DNA of 49,098 bases from Cyclobacteriaceae bacterium (GCA_019694905.1 JAIBBB010000004.1:1-49098); one strand, 5' to 3'. Numbered from the stretch's first letter, positions 36,684 through 45,305 are shown. A program made the numbers and translations. Notes: generated by a model from the sequence alone, not told the origin.

Positions 36684-37217
36684 ATGACTGAGACAATGGA
36701 CATGCCGCAAGTGGAAATGAAGAAGCCAGTTGCGCTCGAGAAGAAACCCGTAAAGAAGATGCTGATCATCTGTTCAAAGGGGAAATTGGAAGATGTTTAT
36801 GCAGCACTGGTATTGGCCAATGGCGCTTGTATGGAAGGTATAGAGTCCAAGTTGTTCTTTACCTTTTTTGGGCTGGAGGCAATTACAAAGAAGCATGCTG
36901 AGCACCTGCACACGGCCACTGTAGGTAATCCGGCCTTCATGCCAGGAATGCCTACCATGCTGGGAGGGCTCCCTGGATTTGAAGCATTTGCTTCTTACAT
37001 GATGAAAAAGGAGATGGACAAACTGGAAATTCCACACGTCACGGAGTTCATTGAGATGATTGAAGCGGCTGGTGGCGAGATTTTTGCCTGCAAACTGGCA
37101 GCGGACATGTTCCATCTGAAGAAGGAGGACTTTCTGCCACAGGTGAAGGACATTATCACTGTCGGCGATATGTATGCGCTTGCTGAGGGGGAAGGGACAC
37201 AGATCATCTATATCTGA
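36684..37217 (+). CDS. DsrE2-like sulfurtransferase-type protein
   Basis: A 177-residue protein of the DsrE/DsrF superfamily, closest by pattern to DsrE2. A charged linker of about 25 residues precedes the fold, which begins MLIICSKGKLEDVYAAL. Cysteines are at 30, 49 and 136. C136 in EIFACKLAADMF is the best candidate for the persulfide carrier, as DsrE2 proteins have a similar ACxxxxDM segment. A hydrophobic stretch around 83-105 (FMPGMPTMLGGLPG) may contact membrane. It is the last gene of the SQR-TusE-DsrE2 operon, 25 bases after the TusE gene, and is followed by a strong terminator. It likely receives sulfane sulfur from SQR products, which is inference. Confidence 0.82.
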   Translation: MTETMDMPQVEMKKPVALEKKPVKKMLIICSKGKLEDVYAALVLANGACMEGIESKLFFTFFGLEAITKKHAEHLHTATVGNPAFMPGMPTMLGGLPGFEAFASYMMKKEMDKLEIPHVTEFIEMIEAAGGEIFACKLAADMFHLKKEDFLPQVKDIITVGDMYALAEGEGTQIIYI

Positions 37218-37240
37218 CCTTTGAACGGACAAACAACAGA

Positions 37241-37266
37241 AGGGCCGGCTCGCCGGCCTTTTTTTG
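37241..37266 (+). terminator. intrinsic terminator after the SQR-TusE-DsrE2 operon
   Basis: A GC-rich hairpin with arms GGCCGGC and GCCGGCC and a two-base loop is followed by seven T. It lies 24 bases after the DsrE2 stop and just before the end of the convergent maturation protease gene. It should stop forward transcription from the sulfur operon entering the hydrogenase operon antisense. Confidence 0.9.
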
Positions 37267-37267
37267 T

Positions 37268-37741
37268 TTAATGCGCTGGGTTCAGCAGTTCACGTGCCTT
37301 TAACATCACCTGGTCACGGAGGACTGGCAGAGCCCGTTCAACTTCAGGGGAAAGCCCCACGTGAAGGTTGGCAATATCCGCCACGCTCATGACATACAGA
37401 TAGAGTTCAGGCATCCGTCCAAGTAGCGCAAGCCCTTCTACGAGATCCTTCAGACCAATCTCGTGCGTGCTCATTGCCTTGGGAAAGTCAGCGGCATACT
37501 TCGGCTTAATGAGGCGAATGGTGCCTACAGGATGCGCATCCAGAGTGGCATCTATCATGATGACTTTGGGATAGCGTTCGAGGTATTCCATCAATTGAAA
37601 CCCCGCAGTTCCGCCGTCAAGAAGATCAACGCCATCCGGAAGAGACGCGGACGAAAGCGAATTGATCAAGTGAACACCAAGGCCTTCATCGCCCATCAGG
37701 TAATTTCCTATTCCCAGTATCAGGACTCGTGGTTCATTCAT
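37268..37741 (-). CDS. hyaD: [NiFe] hydrogenase maturation protease
   Basis: A 157-residue endopeptidase of the HyaD/HybD/HoxM family that removes the C-terminal tail of the large subunit after nickel insertion. It starts VLILGIGNYLMGDEGLGVH, and the nickel-sensing residues expected from HybD (E16, D62, H93) are found at E19, D64 and H93. The frame runs on to 37804, but the ATG at 37741 gives the standard start. The upstream part consists of a terminator hairpin and cannot be coding. It is last in the hya operon, with an intrinsic terminator between it and the cytochrome gene. Its partner here is the large subunit, which keeps a cleavable tail of 15 residues. Confidence 0.93.
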   Translation of the reverse strand: MNEPRVLILGIGNYLMGDEGLGVHLINSLSSASLPDGVDLLDGGTAGFQLMEYLERYPKVIMIDATLDAHPVGTIRLIKPKYAADFPKAMSTHEIGLKDLVEGLALLGRMPELYLYVMSVADIANLHVGLSPEVERALPVLRDQVMLKARELLNPAH

Positions 37742-37751
37742 AACGCGAGTA

Positions 37752-37786
37752 TAAATAAAAAACCCCGGCCTGAAGGCAGGCCGGGG
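37752..37786 (-). terminator. intrinsic terminator between the cytochrome b and maturation protease genes
   Basis: On the reverse strand a perfect 10-base-pair stem (CCCCGGCCTG with CAGGCCGGGG, four-base loop) is followed by TTTTTTATTTATA. It begins 18 bases after the cytochrome b stop and ends 11 bases before the protease start codon. It would end most hyaABC transcripts, leaving hyaD to readthrough or its own promoter. Confidence 0.9.
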
Positions 37787-37804
37787 CCAAGGTTGGGTTA
37801 GCAA

Positions 37805-38533
37805 TTATTTCTTTGGCTCGTTGCCAGGATGATTCTTGTTGAACACTTCTTCATCAATGAACTTCCATCCGCCTCCGATAGAGGAAATCTCACCTCTGCC
37901 TTCAACGTAGTCGTGGTAGAAGACCAGGTAGACATGCACGACGGCAAACAGAATAAAGAACCACATTGCCCAGTGGTGGACCACCCTAAGGAAGAAATCC
38001 CCACCAAAAAGTGGCGGTACCCAGGTAAACATGGAAGGCAGCCACCAGTCACTCGTTGCGGAGTACAGTCCAAAGCCAGTGAGGCATTGGATAGCGAACG
38101 CAATGAACGTCAGGAAATAAATAAAGCCTGCCAGCCGATTGTGTCCTATTGAATGATTGGTTTCGGCTTTGGTCATGAATATGTCAGTCTTGATCACATT
38201 CCACATGTCGGAAAAGAACTGTTTGTTGGTTGGAATGAAGTTATTCCATGAGGCATACTTGTTTCCAACAAAGCCCCAGTAAATCCGAAACAGGAAATTG
38301 AACATGAAGACATAAGCAGCCACGAAGTGAATGAACCTGACGGTTCCAAACCAAAAGAATGCGTACGCTTCCTTTCCGGAGAGAATGGCTGGCGGGTTAC
38401 CAATAATGATTCCCGTACCGATCAGACCCAATATACAGAGGGCATTAATCCAGTGATAAACACGTACAGGCAATTCCCATACGAATACCCTGCGCAGCAT
38501 GTGCGCTTTGGAGTGTGTAGCAGCTGTGTTCAT
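37805..38533 (-). CDS. hyaC: Ni/Fe-hydrogenase b-type cytochrome subunit
   Basis: A 242-residue inner-membrane dihaem cytochrome b that passes electrons from the hydrogenase small subunit to quinone and anchors the complex. Four hydrophobic helices are visible. Likely haem-ligand histidines are H27 in VYHWINA, H69 in RFIHFVA, H187 in VVHHW, and H200 or H207 near the last helix. Length is normal for HyaC/HoxZ. It follows the large-subunit gene with 12 bases between, in the standard small-large-cytochrome order, and is followed by a strong terminator. Confidence 0.95.
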   Translation of the reverse strand: MNTAATHSKAHMLRRVFVWELPVRVYHWINALCILGLIGTGIIIGNPPAILSGKEAYAFFWFGTVRFIHFVAAYVFMFNFLFRIYWGFVGNKYASWNNFIPTNKQFFSDMWNVIKTDIFMTKAETNHSIGHNRLAGFIYFLTFIAFAIQCLTGFGLYSATSDWWLPSMFTWVPPLFGGDFFLRVVHHWAMWFFILFAVVHVYLVFYHDYVEGRGEISSIGGGWKFIDEEVFNKNHPGNEPKK

Positions 38534-38545
38534 ACCATGTTCATT

Positions 38546-40264
38546 TTACAGAACTTTGACTTTGCTCACGTGTTTGCCCTCTTCATCATACAGGTGTACA
38601 GCGCAGGCAAGGCACGGGTCGAAGGAGTGTACCGTTCGCAGGATTTCTACCGGCTGGTTGATGTCTGCCACGGGTGTGTCTTTCAAGGCAGCCTCATATG
38701 CTGAGGACTGGCCATTCACATCTCTTGGAGAGGCGTTCCAGGTAGAGGGCACCACCAATTGGTAATTGGCAATCTTCTGATCTTTGATTACAATCCAGTG
38801 AGCCAGCGCACCACGGGGAGCTTCTGTGTGGCCCACGCCCTGTGCCGCGGCTGGCCACGATTCCGGTTTGAATTTTTCCGTGTTGGCCATGCGTGTATCG
38901 CCGTTTTTGATATTTGCGATCAGCTGATCATAGAATTCGAGTGCCCACTGGGCAACCAGAATGGATTCGATACCCCGTGCGGCGGTTCTGCCAAGAGTTG
39001 AGAACAAGGCAGCGGCGGGTACGTTCAGTTTCTTGAGGACACTATCAACGACTTCCTTGTATTCTGACTTTCCACTGGCGTATCCTACAAGGACGCGCGC
39101 GAGCGGACCCACTTCCATGGCGTTACCTTTCCAGCGGGGGGTCTTGAGATAGCTGTACTTCTCCTCTACGTTCAAATGATCGAATGGAGGCTTGGGACCT
39201 GTATAGTTCAGTTTCGTTTCGCCCTTCCATGGATGGAGACCGGTGTCGTCGCCACCAGCGTAGTCATACCAGCTGTGTTTGACGAACTCCTGTATTTCAC
39301 TTTCATCGCGCAGGTTGACTTCGTGAACTTTAGACAAATCCTTGTTGAGGATCGCGCCAGCAGGGAACTTGTAGCTGGAGATATCTGTGTAGGCAGTGGT
39401 TGGCAAATCGCCATAGGCCAGGTAATTGCCAAGCCCTCCGCCAATGGCTCCCCAGTCGAGATAGTAGGGTGCTACGGCGAGGAGGTCAGGGATGTAGACT
39501 TGTTCAACAAAGTCCTTGGCCTGTTTGAGCAACTGCTGCACATAAGCGAGGCGTTCCGCATTGATACCACTGGAATCGTCCAGACTGATTGAGCAGGCCA
39601 TCCCTCCTACCAGGAAGTTCGGGTGTGGGTTTTTGCCTCCGAAAATAGCGTGAACCTTGACGATTTCTTTTTGCCATTCAAGCGCTTCAAGATAGTGGGC
39701 CACACCAATGAGGTTGATTTCAGGTGGTAATTTGTAAGCGGGATGCCCCCAATAGCCATTGGCAAAGATCCCTAGCTGGCCACTTTCAACAAATTTGGTC
39801 AGACGCTTCTGGAGATCAGAGAAATATCCGGGAGAGCTTTTGGGCCAATTGGAAATACTCTGAGCGATCTCTGAAGTTTTTTTCGGATCGGCCTTCAGGG
39901 CGCTCACGACGTCTACCCAATCCAATGCATGAAGATGATAGAAGTGCACTACGTGATCGTGGATGTTCTGTGCACAGAACATGATGTTTCTAACCATTTC
40001 GGCGTTTGGAGGGATAACGATGCCAAGCGCATCTTCAACCGACCGGATTGATGCCATGGAGTGAACAGTGGTGCAGACACCACAAACCCGACCAACGAAG
40101 GCCCATGCGTCGCGAGGGTCGCGACCTTTCAAGATCTCTTCAATGAGCCGGACCATTGTACCGGAGCTATAGGCCTCGGTGATTTTTCCATCCTTTATTT
40201 CAGCTTCGATCCGAAGATGACCTTCAATTCTGGTGATCGGATCGACTACAATTCTCTGTGCCAT
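38546..40264 (-). CDS. hyaB: [NiFe] hydrogenase large subunit, group 1
   Basis: A 572-residue catalytic subunit holding the NiFe(CN)2CO site. The four nickel-binding cysteines are present: C61 and C64 in RVCGVCTTVHS (L1 motif), and C551 and C554 in DPCLACAVH (L2 motif). The C-terminal tail after H557 is 15 residues, to be removed by HyaD during maturation. Length and motifs fit the group 1 membrane-bound uptake enzymes such as HoxG and HyaB. It has no signal peptide and is exported by hitchhiking on the Tat signal of the small subunit. It starts three bases after the small-subunit stop. Confidence 0.97.
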   Translation of the reverse strand: MAQRIVVDPITRIEGHLRIEAEIKDGKITEAYSSGTMVRLIEEILKGRDPRDAWAFVGRVCGVCTTVHSMASIRSVEDALGIVIPPNAEMVRNIMFCAQNIHDHVVHFYHLHALDWVDVVSALKADPKKTSEIAQSISNWPKSSPGYFSDLQKRLTKFVESGQLGIFANGYWGHPAYKLPPEINLIGVAHYLEALEWQKEIVKVHAIFGGKNPHPNFLVGGMACSISLDDSSGINAERLAYVQQLLKQAKDFVEQVYIPDLLAVAPYYLDWGAIGGGLGNYLAYGDLPTTAYTDISSYKFPAGAILNKDLSKVHEVNLRDESEIQEFVKHSWYDYAGGDDTGLHPWKGETKLNYTGPKPPFDHLNVEEKYSYLKTPRWKGNAMEVGPLARVLVGYASGKSEYKEVVDSVLKKLNVPAAALFSTLGRTAARGIESILVAQWALEFYDQLIANIKNGDTRMANTEKFKPESWPAAAQGVGHTEAPRGALAHWIVIKDQKIANYQLVVPSTWNASPRDVNGQSSAYEAALKDTPVADINQPVEILRTVHSFDPCLACAVHLYDEEGKHVSKVKVL

Positions 40265-40267
40265 AGG

Positions 40268-41398
40268 TTAGTCTTGTTTGAGTTCTTGTTCAGATTGCTT
40301 GCCTTCCTCAATGAGATCTTCTACCACTTTGTGTTTTCGAAGATTGGTGGCCACCGCATGCACGGCGAGGCCGGCTGCTGTTACACCAAGTGCCGTCATG
40401 CCGATCTTGTCGGCAGAGGCTTCAATACCAAAACCGCCGGCGTTTGGCATTCTTGCGTAGATCGGGCCGTTGTCCCAGAACTGCTCTTCACTGCAGCCAA
40501 AGCAACCATGACCACTTTGAATCGGATAGGAAGTGCCGTTATTCCATTTCATGATGCCGCAGGAGTTGTAGGTGCTGGGTCCTTTGCAACCAACCTTGTA
40601 CAGGCAATATCCCCGTTTGGCATTCTCATCATCAAAAGCTTCCACGAACAGGCCGGCATCGTAGTAGGGTCTGCGGTAACAGCTGTCATGAACCCGTTTG
40701 CTGTAAAATGCTTTAGGCCGACCAATGCCATCGAGTTCAGGAATGGTTCCAAACGTGAGCAAATGAACAAGTGTGCCAGCCATCACCTCTCCAATCGGAG
40801 GACAGCCTGGCACTTTGATTATTGGTTTGCCCTTAATGATCTTATGTATAGGCGTGGCCTGGGTTGGATTGGGCTTGGCGGCCTGAACGCATCCATTGCT
40901 CGCGCATGAACCCCAGCAGATAACGGCCTTTGCTCCTTCCGCTGCTTCCTTCAGAATATCAAGTGAAGTCTTGCCACCAATCATGCAGTAAACACCGTCC
41001 GCACCATAAGGAACCGATCCTTCAACACACAAGACATACTCTCCATGGTAATCTTTCATGGTCTTGTGCATGGCTTCCTCGGCCTGGAACCCTGCGGCAG
41101 CCATTAAAGTCTCTGAGTAATCGAGTGAGATCTTGTCCAGAATGATGTCGGCTACAATAGGATGTGACGACCGGATAAACGACTCACTACAGCAGGTACA
41201 TTCCTGAAAGTGCAACCAGATAACAGGCACCCTCGGTTTTGTTTCCAAAGCTTTCGCTACCTGGGCAGCGCCCGAGGACTGAAGGCCCATATAGGCGGCA
41301 ATCATCGTGCAGAACTTCATAAAGTCCCGCCGGGAATAGCCCTTATCACTTAGCTCTTCATAGTAAGTGGCTCTCCTTGGTTTGGTTTCGGTTATCAT
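40268..41398 (-). CDS. hyaA: [NiFe] hydrogenase small subunit, oxygen-tolerant group 1d type
   Basis: A 376-residue electron-transfer subunit with three iron-sulfur clusters. A Tat signal SRRDFMK is at 22-28. The mature part begins near L51, aligned with the start of mature HoxK of Ralstonia eutropha. The proximal-cluster cysteines are C67, C69, C70, C165, C170 and C199, equal to mature C17, C19, C20, C115, C120 and C149. The two extra ones (C19 and C120) are the mark of the oxygen-tolerant [4Fe-3S] cluster. Distal and medial cluster ligands are seen in [20 protein letters not shown] and [10 protein letters not shown]-terminal hydrophobic helix at about 330-352 anchors it to the membrane. It is first in the hyaABCD operon, divergent from the hyp operon. 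Confidence 0.97.
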   Translation of the reverse strand: MITETKPRRATYYEELSDKGYSRRDFMKFCTMIAAYMGLQSSGAAQVAKALETKPRVPVIWLHFQECTCCSESFIRSSHPIVADIILDKISLDYSETLMAAAGFQAEEAMHKTMKDYHGEYVLCVEGSVPYGADGVYCMIGGKTSLDILKEAAEGAKAVICWGSCASNGCVQAAKPNPTQATPIHKIIKGKPIIKVPGCPPIGEVMAGTLVHLLTFGTIPELDGIGRPKAFYSKRVHDSCYRRPYYDAGLFVEAFDDENAKRGYCLYKVGCKGPSTYNSCGIMKWNNGTSYPIQSGHGCFGCSEEQFWDNGPIYARMPNAGGFGIEASADKIGMTALGVTAAGLAVHAVATNLRKHKVVEDLIEEGKQSEQELKQD

Positions 41399-41436
41399 GC
41401 GGAATGAGTTTTTTAGATTTGGTCTAAACAGTTTCG

Positions 41437-41466
41437 TCCGTTAAAGAGAATATTTCACAAAACGGA
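41437..41466. promoter_or_regulatory. inverted repeat in the hyaA leader
   Basis: Arms TCCGTT (41437-41442) and AACGGA (41461-41466) are separated by 18 bases, within the 191-base region between hyaA and the divergent hyp operon. It lies 38-68 bases upstream of the hyaA ATG, a suitable place for an operator. No regulator is identified. Confidence 0.35.
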
Positions 41467-41501
41467 TGATGAATCTACCTGCTTGGTATTACTCACCCCC
41501 A

Positions 41502-41518
41502 TGACAATTTTCATGTCA
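41502..41518. promoter_or_regulatory. palindrome between the hya and hyp operons
   Basis: TGACA and TGTCA form perfect five-base arms around a seven-base AT-rich spacer. It lies about midway between the two divergent operons, so a bound dimer could control both. A regulator gene is not seen in the window. Confidence 0.35.
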
Positions 41519-41589
41519 ATAAATGATCATCATCAGGCTCGTCTAAAAGGGCAAAGCGGTATCTTAGTTCACTCATCAAAATTCTGATT

Positions 41590-41802
41590 ATGAAAAAGAG
41601 CATCATCGCAGTTCTCGTTTTGCTGACCCCCCTTTCAATTTTGGCACATCCTGGTCATGGACATGACAATCCACTTGGCCCTGGTCATTATGTAGGCAAT
41701 CCTGAACATGCCTTGCCACTGGCCTTGACGATTGCGGTAGCCATGTTTGTGGTTGGATATGCCGTTCGTACATTATCTGCAAAGGCACAGAAGAAGGATT
41801 AG
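41590..41802 (+). CDS. small His-rich membrane protein, HupE-like N-terminus
   Basis: A 70-residue protein heading the hyp operon. A signal peptide (residues 1-19, cut after ILA) exposes a mature N-terminus HPGHGHD, the same motif that begins HupE/UreJ nickel permeases. Five histidines fall in the first 21 mature residues. One membrane helix follows at about 43-60 and a lysine-rich tail at the end, so it would be a single-pass protein with the His-rich part in the periplasm. It lacks the other five or so helices of HupE. Nickel capture or delivery for the hydrogenase is a reasonable guess from context. The gap to hypA is eight bases. It may also be a leader-type peptide, but codon usage looks normal. 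Confidence 0.75.
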   Translation: MKKSIIAVLVLLTPLSILAHPGHGHDNPLGPGHYVGNPEHALPLALTIAVAMFVVGYAVRTLSAKAQKKD

Positions 41803-41810
41803 TACTTCAT

Positions 41811-42158
41811 ATGCATGAGTTATCCATCGTCATGAATATTGTTGATATCGCTGAGGAGGAAGCGAAGCGACACCGTGCGCGTGCAGTTTCCTCGATCGAG
41901 TTGGATATTGGCGAAATGGCGGGGGTTGAAATGGACGCGTTGGACTTTGCGTGGGAGAGCAGCGTGAGAAATACGGTCCTTGAACACGCGGAACGCATTG
42001 TTCACAGGATACCCGGAAGGGCCAGGTGTTTGAATTGTTCTTTGGAATATCCAATACAGGAAGCATTTGATCCATGCCCCGCTTGTGGTGAGGTGCTGGT
42101 GGAACATGTGCAGGGGAAAGAACTGAAAGTGAAATCGCTCGTCTTGAGCGACGACTAA
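41811..42158 (+). CDS. hypA: hydrogenase nickel insertion protein HypA
   Basis: A 115-residue nickel metallochaperone. The nickel site uses the N-terminal MHELS with H2. A zinc site is formed by C73 and C76 in CLNC and C89 and C92 in CPAC. The start at 41811 is required to place His at position 2. It is followed by hypB after 20 bases, and the two proteins work together in nickel insertion into HyaB. Confidence 0.95.
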   Translation: MHELSIVMNIVDIAEEEAKRHRARAVSSIELDIGEMAGVEMDALDFAWESSVRNTVLEHAERIVHRIPGRARCLNCSLEYPIQEAFDPCPACGEVLVEHVQGKELKVKSLVLSDD

Positions 42159-42178
42159 CAACATAAAACAGCAAATCT

Positions 42179-42988
42179 ATGTGTGCGACTTGTGGTTGTG
42201 ATCACGATGCCGAAGTTTCTATTATGCGGGCCGGCGCACCTGCTTTTCAGCAAGTGCAGGCGTCCAACATGATTCATCCGGCCACCCGTAACCGACAGCG
42301 TGAAATCGAGTTGGAGCGTGACATTCTTGGGAAGAACAATTCAATGGCCCGGCACAACCACCATCACTTTGCTGCCAGGCATATTCTGGCGATCAATCTG
42401 GTGAGTTCCCCTGGTTCAGGAAAGACCAGTTTGCTTGAACGTACATTGACGGACCTGAAGGCATCTCATCAGTTCTATGTTATTGAAGGTGATCAGCAGA
42501 CAATGAATGACGCCAACCGAATTGCTGCAACAGGAGTTACAGCTATTCAGATTAACACAGGAAAGGGATGTCATCTTGACGCAGACATGATTCACCGTGC
42601 TTTGCATGAGTTGGATCCTGCATCGCATTCAATCTTGTTCATAGAGAATGTGGGCAACCTCGTTTGTCCTGCCATGTTTGATTTGGGAGAGGAGGCGAGA
42701 GTAGCCATCATCAGCGTAACAGAAGGTGACGACAAACCCTTGAAGTATCCCGACATGTTTGCCTCGAGCCAACTATGCATAATTAACAAGGTTGACTTGT
42801 TACCCTATGTCAATTTTAGTGTAGAAGCTGCCAAGGCCAATGCACTTCGGGTAAATCCCAGGTTGGAATTCATTGAGGTTTCTGCTACCAAGGGCGACGG
42901 AATGAGTGCCTGGTACAATTGGCTGTCCAGCCGCGAATCGGCATTGAACGAGTCGCCCCGCGAGCTGCTGCAGGAGCCAATAGAATAG
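42179..42988 (+). CDS. hypB: hydrogenase nickel incorporation GTPase HypB
   Basis: A 269-residue SIMIBI-class GTPase that powers nickel transfer. The high-affinity nickel site is the N-terminal MCATCGC with C2, C5 and C7. A modest His cluster, HNHHH at 59-63, comes before the G domain and is a short version of the His-rich stretch seen in some HypB. The P-loop SSPGSGKTS is at 76-84 and the base-specificity motif is NKVD. It starts 20 bases after hypA, and hypF follows two bases after its stop. Confidence 0.96.
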   Translation: MCATCGCDHDAEVSIMRAGAPAFQQVQASNMIHPATRNRQREIELERDILGKNNSMARHNHHHFAARHILAINLVSSPGSGKTSLLERTLTDLKASHQFYVIEGDQQTMNDANRIAATGVTAIQINTGKGCHLDADMIHRALHELDPASHSILFIENVGNLVCPAMFDLGEEARVAIISVTEGDDKPLKYPDMFASSQLCIINKVDLLPYVNFSVEAAKANALRVNPRLEFIEVSATKGDGMSAWYNWLSSRESALNESPRELLQEPIE

Positions 42989-42990
42989 TC

Positions 42991-45294
42991 ATGCCAAGTT
43001 ATCGAATTCACATTGAGGGCCAGGTTCAGGGGGTCGGATTCAGACCCTATGTCTATAGAATGGCGAAGCGCCTGGGTCTGAAGGGATGGGTGAGTAACGG
43101 AAATGACGGGGTGCATATCCAGCTCAGTGGATTTGAAGGCACATGCACACTGTTCATGCAGGAGCTCTTTCACCAGCCGCCACCACTGGCCAGAATAACC
43201 AGCATTCATTTTGATTTGGTCGAAGACCCCGGACTCAGAGATTTTACCATTGCTGAAAGTTCTTCTGACGAGCTGCCAAAGCTAGTCGTAACTCCCGATT
43301 TGGGTTTGTGTGAAGACTGCCGGAAGGAAATGAGAGACAACTCCAACCGGCGTTCGGGCTATGCCTTTACCACTTGTGTCAACTGTGGACCCCGTTACTC
43401 TATCATTCGCACGCTGCCGTATGATCGTATCAACACCAGCATGCATCGCTTCACCATGTGCCCGGCCTGTGAACAAGAGTATCGTGCCCCATTCGACCGA
43501 CGATATTTTTCTCAAACCAATTCATGTGCCACGTGTGGGGTGCAGCTGACCCTGCGTTTGCGTGACGGAGCAATTGAAAGCACCGATCCAGTGGTGATCC
43601 TCGACCGAATCATATGCTCTTTGAATGAGGGCAAGATCGTTGCTGTAAAGGGTATCGGCGGTTACCTGTTGATGGTAGACGCTACAAACCCTGAGGTCGT
43701 ATCACTTCTACGGCAACGCAAGCACCGGCCGGCAAAGCCATTTGCCGTATTGTATCCGAACATGGTCGCGGCTCAGTCCGATCTCGATTTATCCGAACAG
43801 GAGATTAAGGCCCTTACCTCAAGTGAAGCACCGATTGTATTGGCGAAACTGGACTCCAGGGGCCAATCAAGATTAGCTCTTACGCAAATTGCCCCCGGAC
43901 TTGACAGGCTTGGTGTGATGTTGCCCTACGCTCCGATCCTACAGTGGTTGGCGGATGCATGGAAAGGCCCCTTGATTGCCACCAGCGGCAATGTGAGCGG
44001 GTCACCCATTTTCTACCGCGATAAGGATGCATTTGAGCATCTGGGTGAAATTGCGGATTTGTTCATTTCAAACAACAGAGAGATAGTCGTGCCACAGGAC
44101 GATAGTGTGGTTCAATTTGCGAATGATCAACGGATCATTCTTCGTCGTTCAAGAGGAATGGCGCCCGGATATCTTCCCAACCCGCTCCCTGCTGCGGCCC
44201 AGACAATTTTTGCCGCAGGAGCAGACATGAAGGGCGCGTTTGGAATTCAAACTCCGGATCAACTTTATGTGAGTCAATACCTGGGTGAGTTGGGAGATTT
44301 TGACACGCAGGAGAACTTCAAGAACGTGGTCACGCATCTATTCGGGCTTCTGAAGACCAAACCAGCGATGGTTCTGGTGGATCAGCACCCCGGGTACTAT
44401 TCAGCCAGTCTGGCACGCACCATCGCAAAAGAGTGGGAGGCTCCTGTAAGGGAAGTGCAGCATCATGTGGCCCATTTCTGTGCGGTCCTGGGTGAAAACG
44501 AATTGTTGCACAGCAAAGAACCGATCCTTGGAGTCATTTGGGATGGTACAGGCTGGGGCACTGATGCGGCGATTTGGGGCGGAGAGTTCTTTCGCTTTGA
44601 AGACAATCACTTTGATCGGATCTTGCATTTACCATATGTAAAGCATCTTCTTGGGGACAAGCAGTCAAAGGAACCCCGGATCAGCGCCTTCTCATGGCTC
44701 TTTGATATCGGGGCTGACATGCAGATGTTGAAGGCAAAGTTTGATGAAAGGGAATGGATACTCTATCATCAAATGATACACAGGCAGGACAATCTTCAGT
44801 CGTCCAGTATGGGAAGACTGTTTGATGCGATGGCCTGTATTCTGGGTTGCGCTGATCGCTGCAGCTATGAGGGAGAGGCTGCCATGTTGTTGGAAGTTCT
44901 TGCACGAAAGAGTCAACGGGCCTCCGATGATTTCTTTGACAAGATTGGGACCTCACTTCAAACTATCTTCAAGGGTGCACTGGCTTGTGGGCACGATGAA
45001 AAGGCGCGTGCTGATGCGGCGCTTCGGTTCCACCAATGGCTTGTACTATGGATTGAAGAGCAGGCAATTCGACAGGACATACGCAAGATTGCCTTTAGTG
45101 GAGGAACGTTTCAGAATGCACTGCTGGTGTCACTCATCCAAAACAGATTGGGAGGTGCGTATGAACTGTTGTTTCATCGCAATCTGTCACCGAATGATGA
45201 GTGTATTTCCTTTGGTCAATTATCATATGCACACATTCACTCACAGCATTGGCTTAGCGGAAGCCGTGAAAACTCGTTAATTTCAACCAACTAA
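42991..45294 (+). CDS. hypF: carbamoyltransferase HypF
   Basis: A 767-residue enzyme that turns carbamoyl phosphate into the cyanide ligand precursor with HypE. Domains in order are an acylphosphatase fold (VQGVGFRPYVYRMA near 10-25), two zinc-finger CxxC pairs (CEDCRKEM, CVNCGPRY, CPACEQEY, CATCG), a YrdC-type domain at about 210-390 (for example KGIGGYLLMVDA), and a Kae1-like domain with HHVAHFCAVLGE and IWDGTGWG. The frame opens 72 bases earlier, but the ATG at 42991 gives the standard acylphosphatase start and follows the hypB stop by two bases. It is positioned between hypB and hypC. Confidence 0.96.
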   Translation: MPSYRIHIEGQVQGVGFRPYVYRMAKRLGLKGWVSNGNDGVHIQLSGFEGTCTLFMQELFHQPPPLARITSIHFDLVEDPGLRDFTIAESSSDELPKLVVTPDLGLCEDCRKEMRDNSNRRSGYAFTTCVNCGPRYSIIRTLPYDRINTSMHRFTMCPACEQEYRAPFDRRYFSQTNSCATCGVQLTLRLRDGAIESTDPVVILDRIICSLNEGKIVAVKGIGGYLLMVDATNPEVVSLLRQRKHRPAKPFAVLYPNMVAAQSDLDLSEQEIKALTSSEAPIVLAKLDSRGQSRLALTQIAPGLDRLGVMLPYAPILQWLADAWKGPLIATSGNVSGSPIFYRDKDAFEHLGEIADLFISNNREIVVPQDDSVVQFANDQRIILRRSRGMAPGYLPNPLPAAAQTIFAAGADMKGAFGIQTPDQLYVSQYLGELGDFDTQENFKNVVTHLFGLLKTKPAMVLVDQHPGYYSASLARTIAKEWEAPVREVQHHVAHFCAVLGENELLHSKEPILGVIWDGTGWGTDAAIWGGEFFRFEDNHFDRILHLPYVKHLLGDKQSKEPRISAFSWLFDIGADMQMLKAKFDEREWILYHQMIHRQDNLQSSSMGRLFDAMACILGCADRCSYEGEAAMLLEVLARKSQRASDDFFDKIGTSLQTIFKGALACGHDEKARADAALRFHQWLVLWIEEQAIRQDIRKIAFSGGTFQNALLVSLIQNRLGGAYELLFHRNLSPNDECISFGQLSYAHIHSQHWLSGSRENSLISTN

Positions 45295-45305
45295 ATCCTC
45301 AAGTC

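Noticed and set aside
40061..40909. 282-codon open frame on the + strand across the hyaA/hyaB junction
   Set aside because: It is antisense to two certain hydrogenase genes, and its protein is cysteine- and phenylalanine-rich with no family features. It is a shadow frame.
44822..45280. 152-codon + frame inside hypF
   Set aside because: It overlaps the Kae1-like domain of HypF in another frame and gives a basic, featureless protein.
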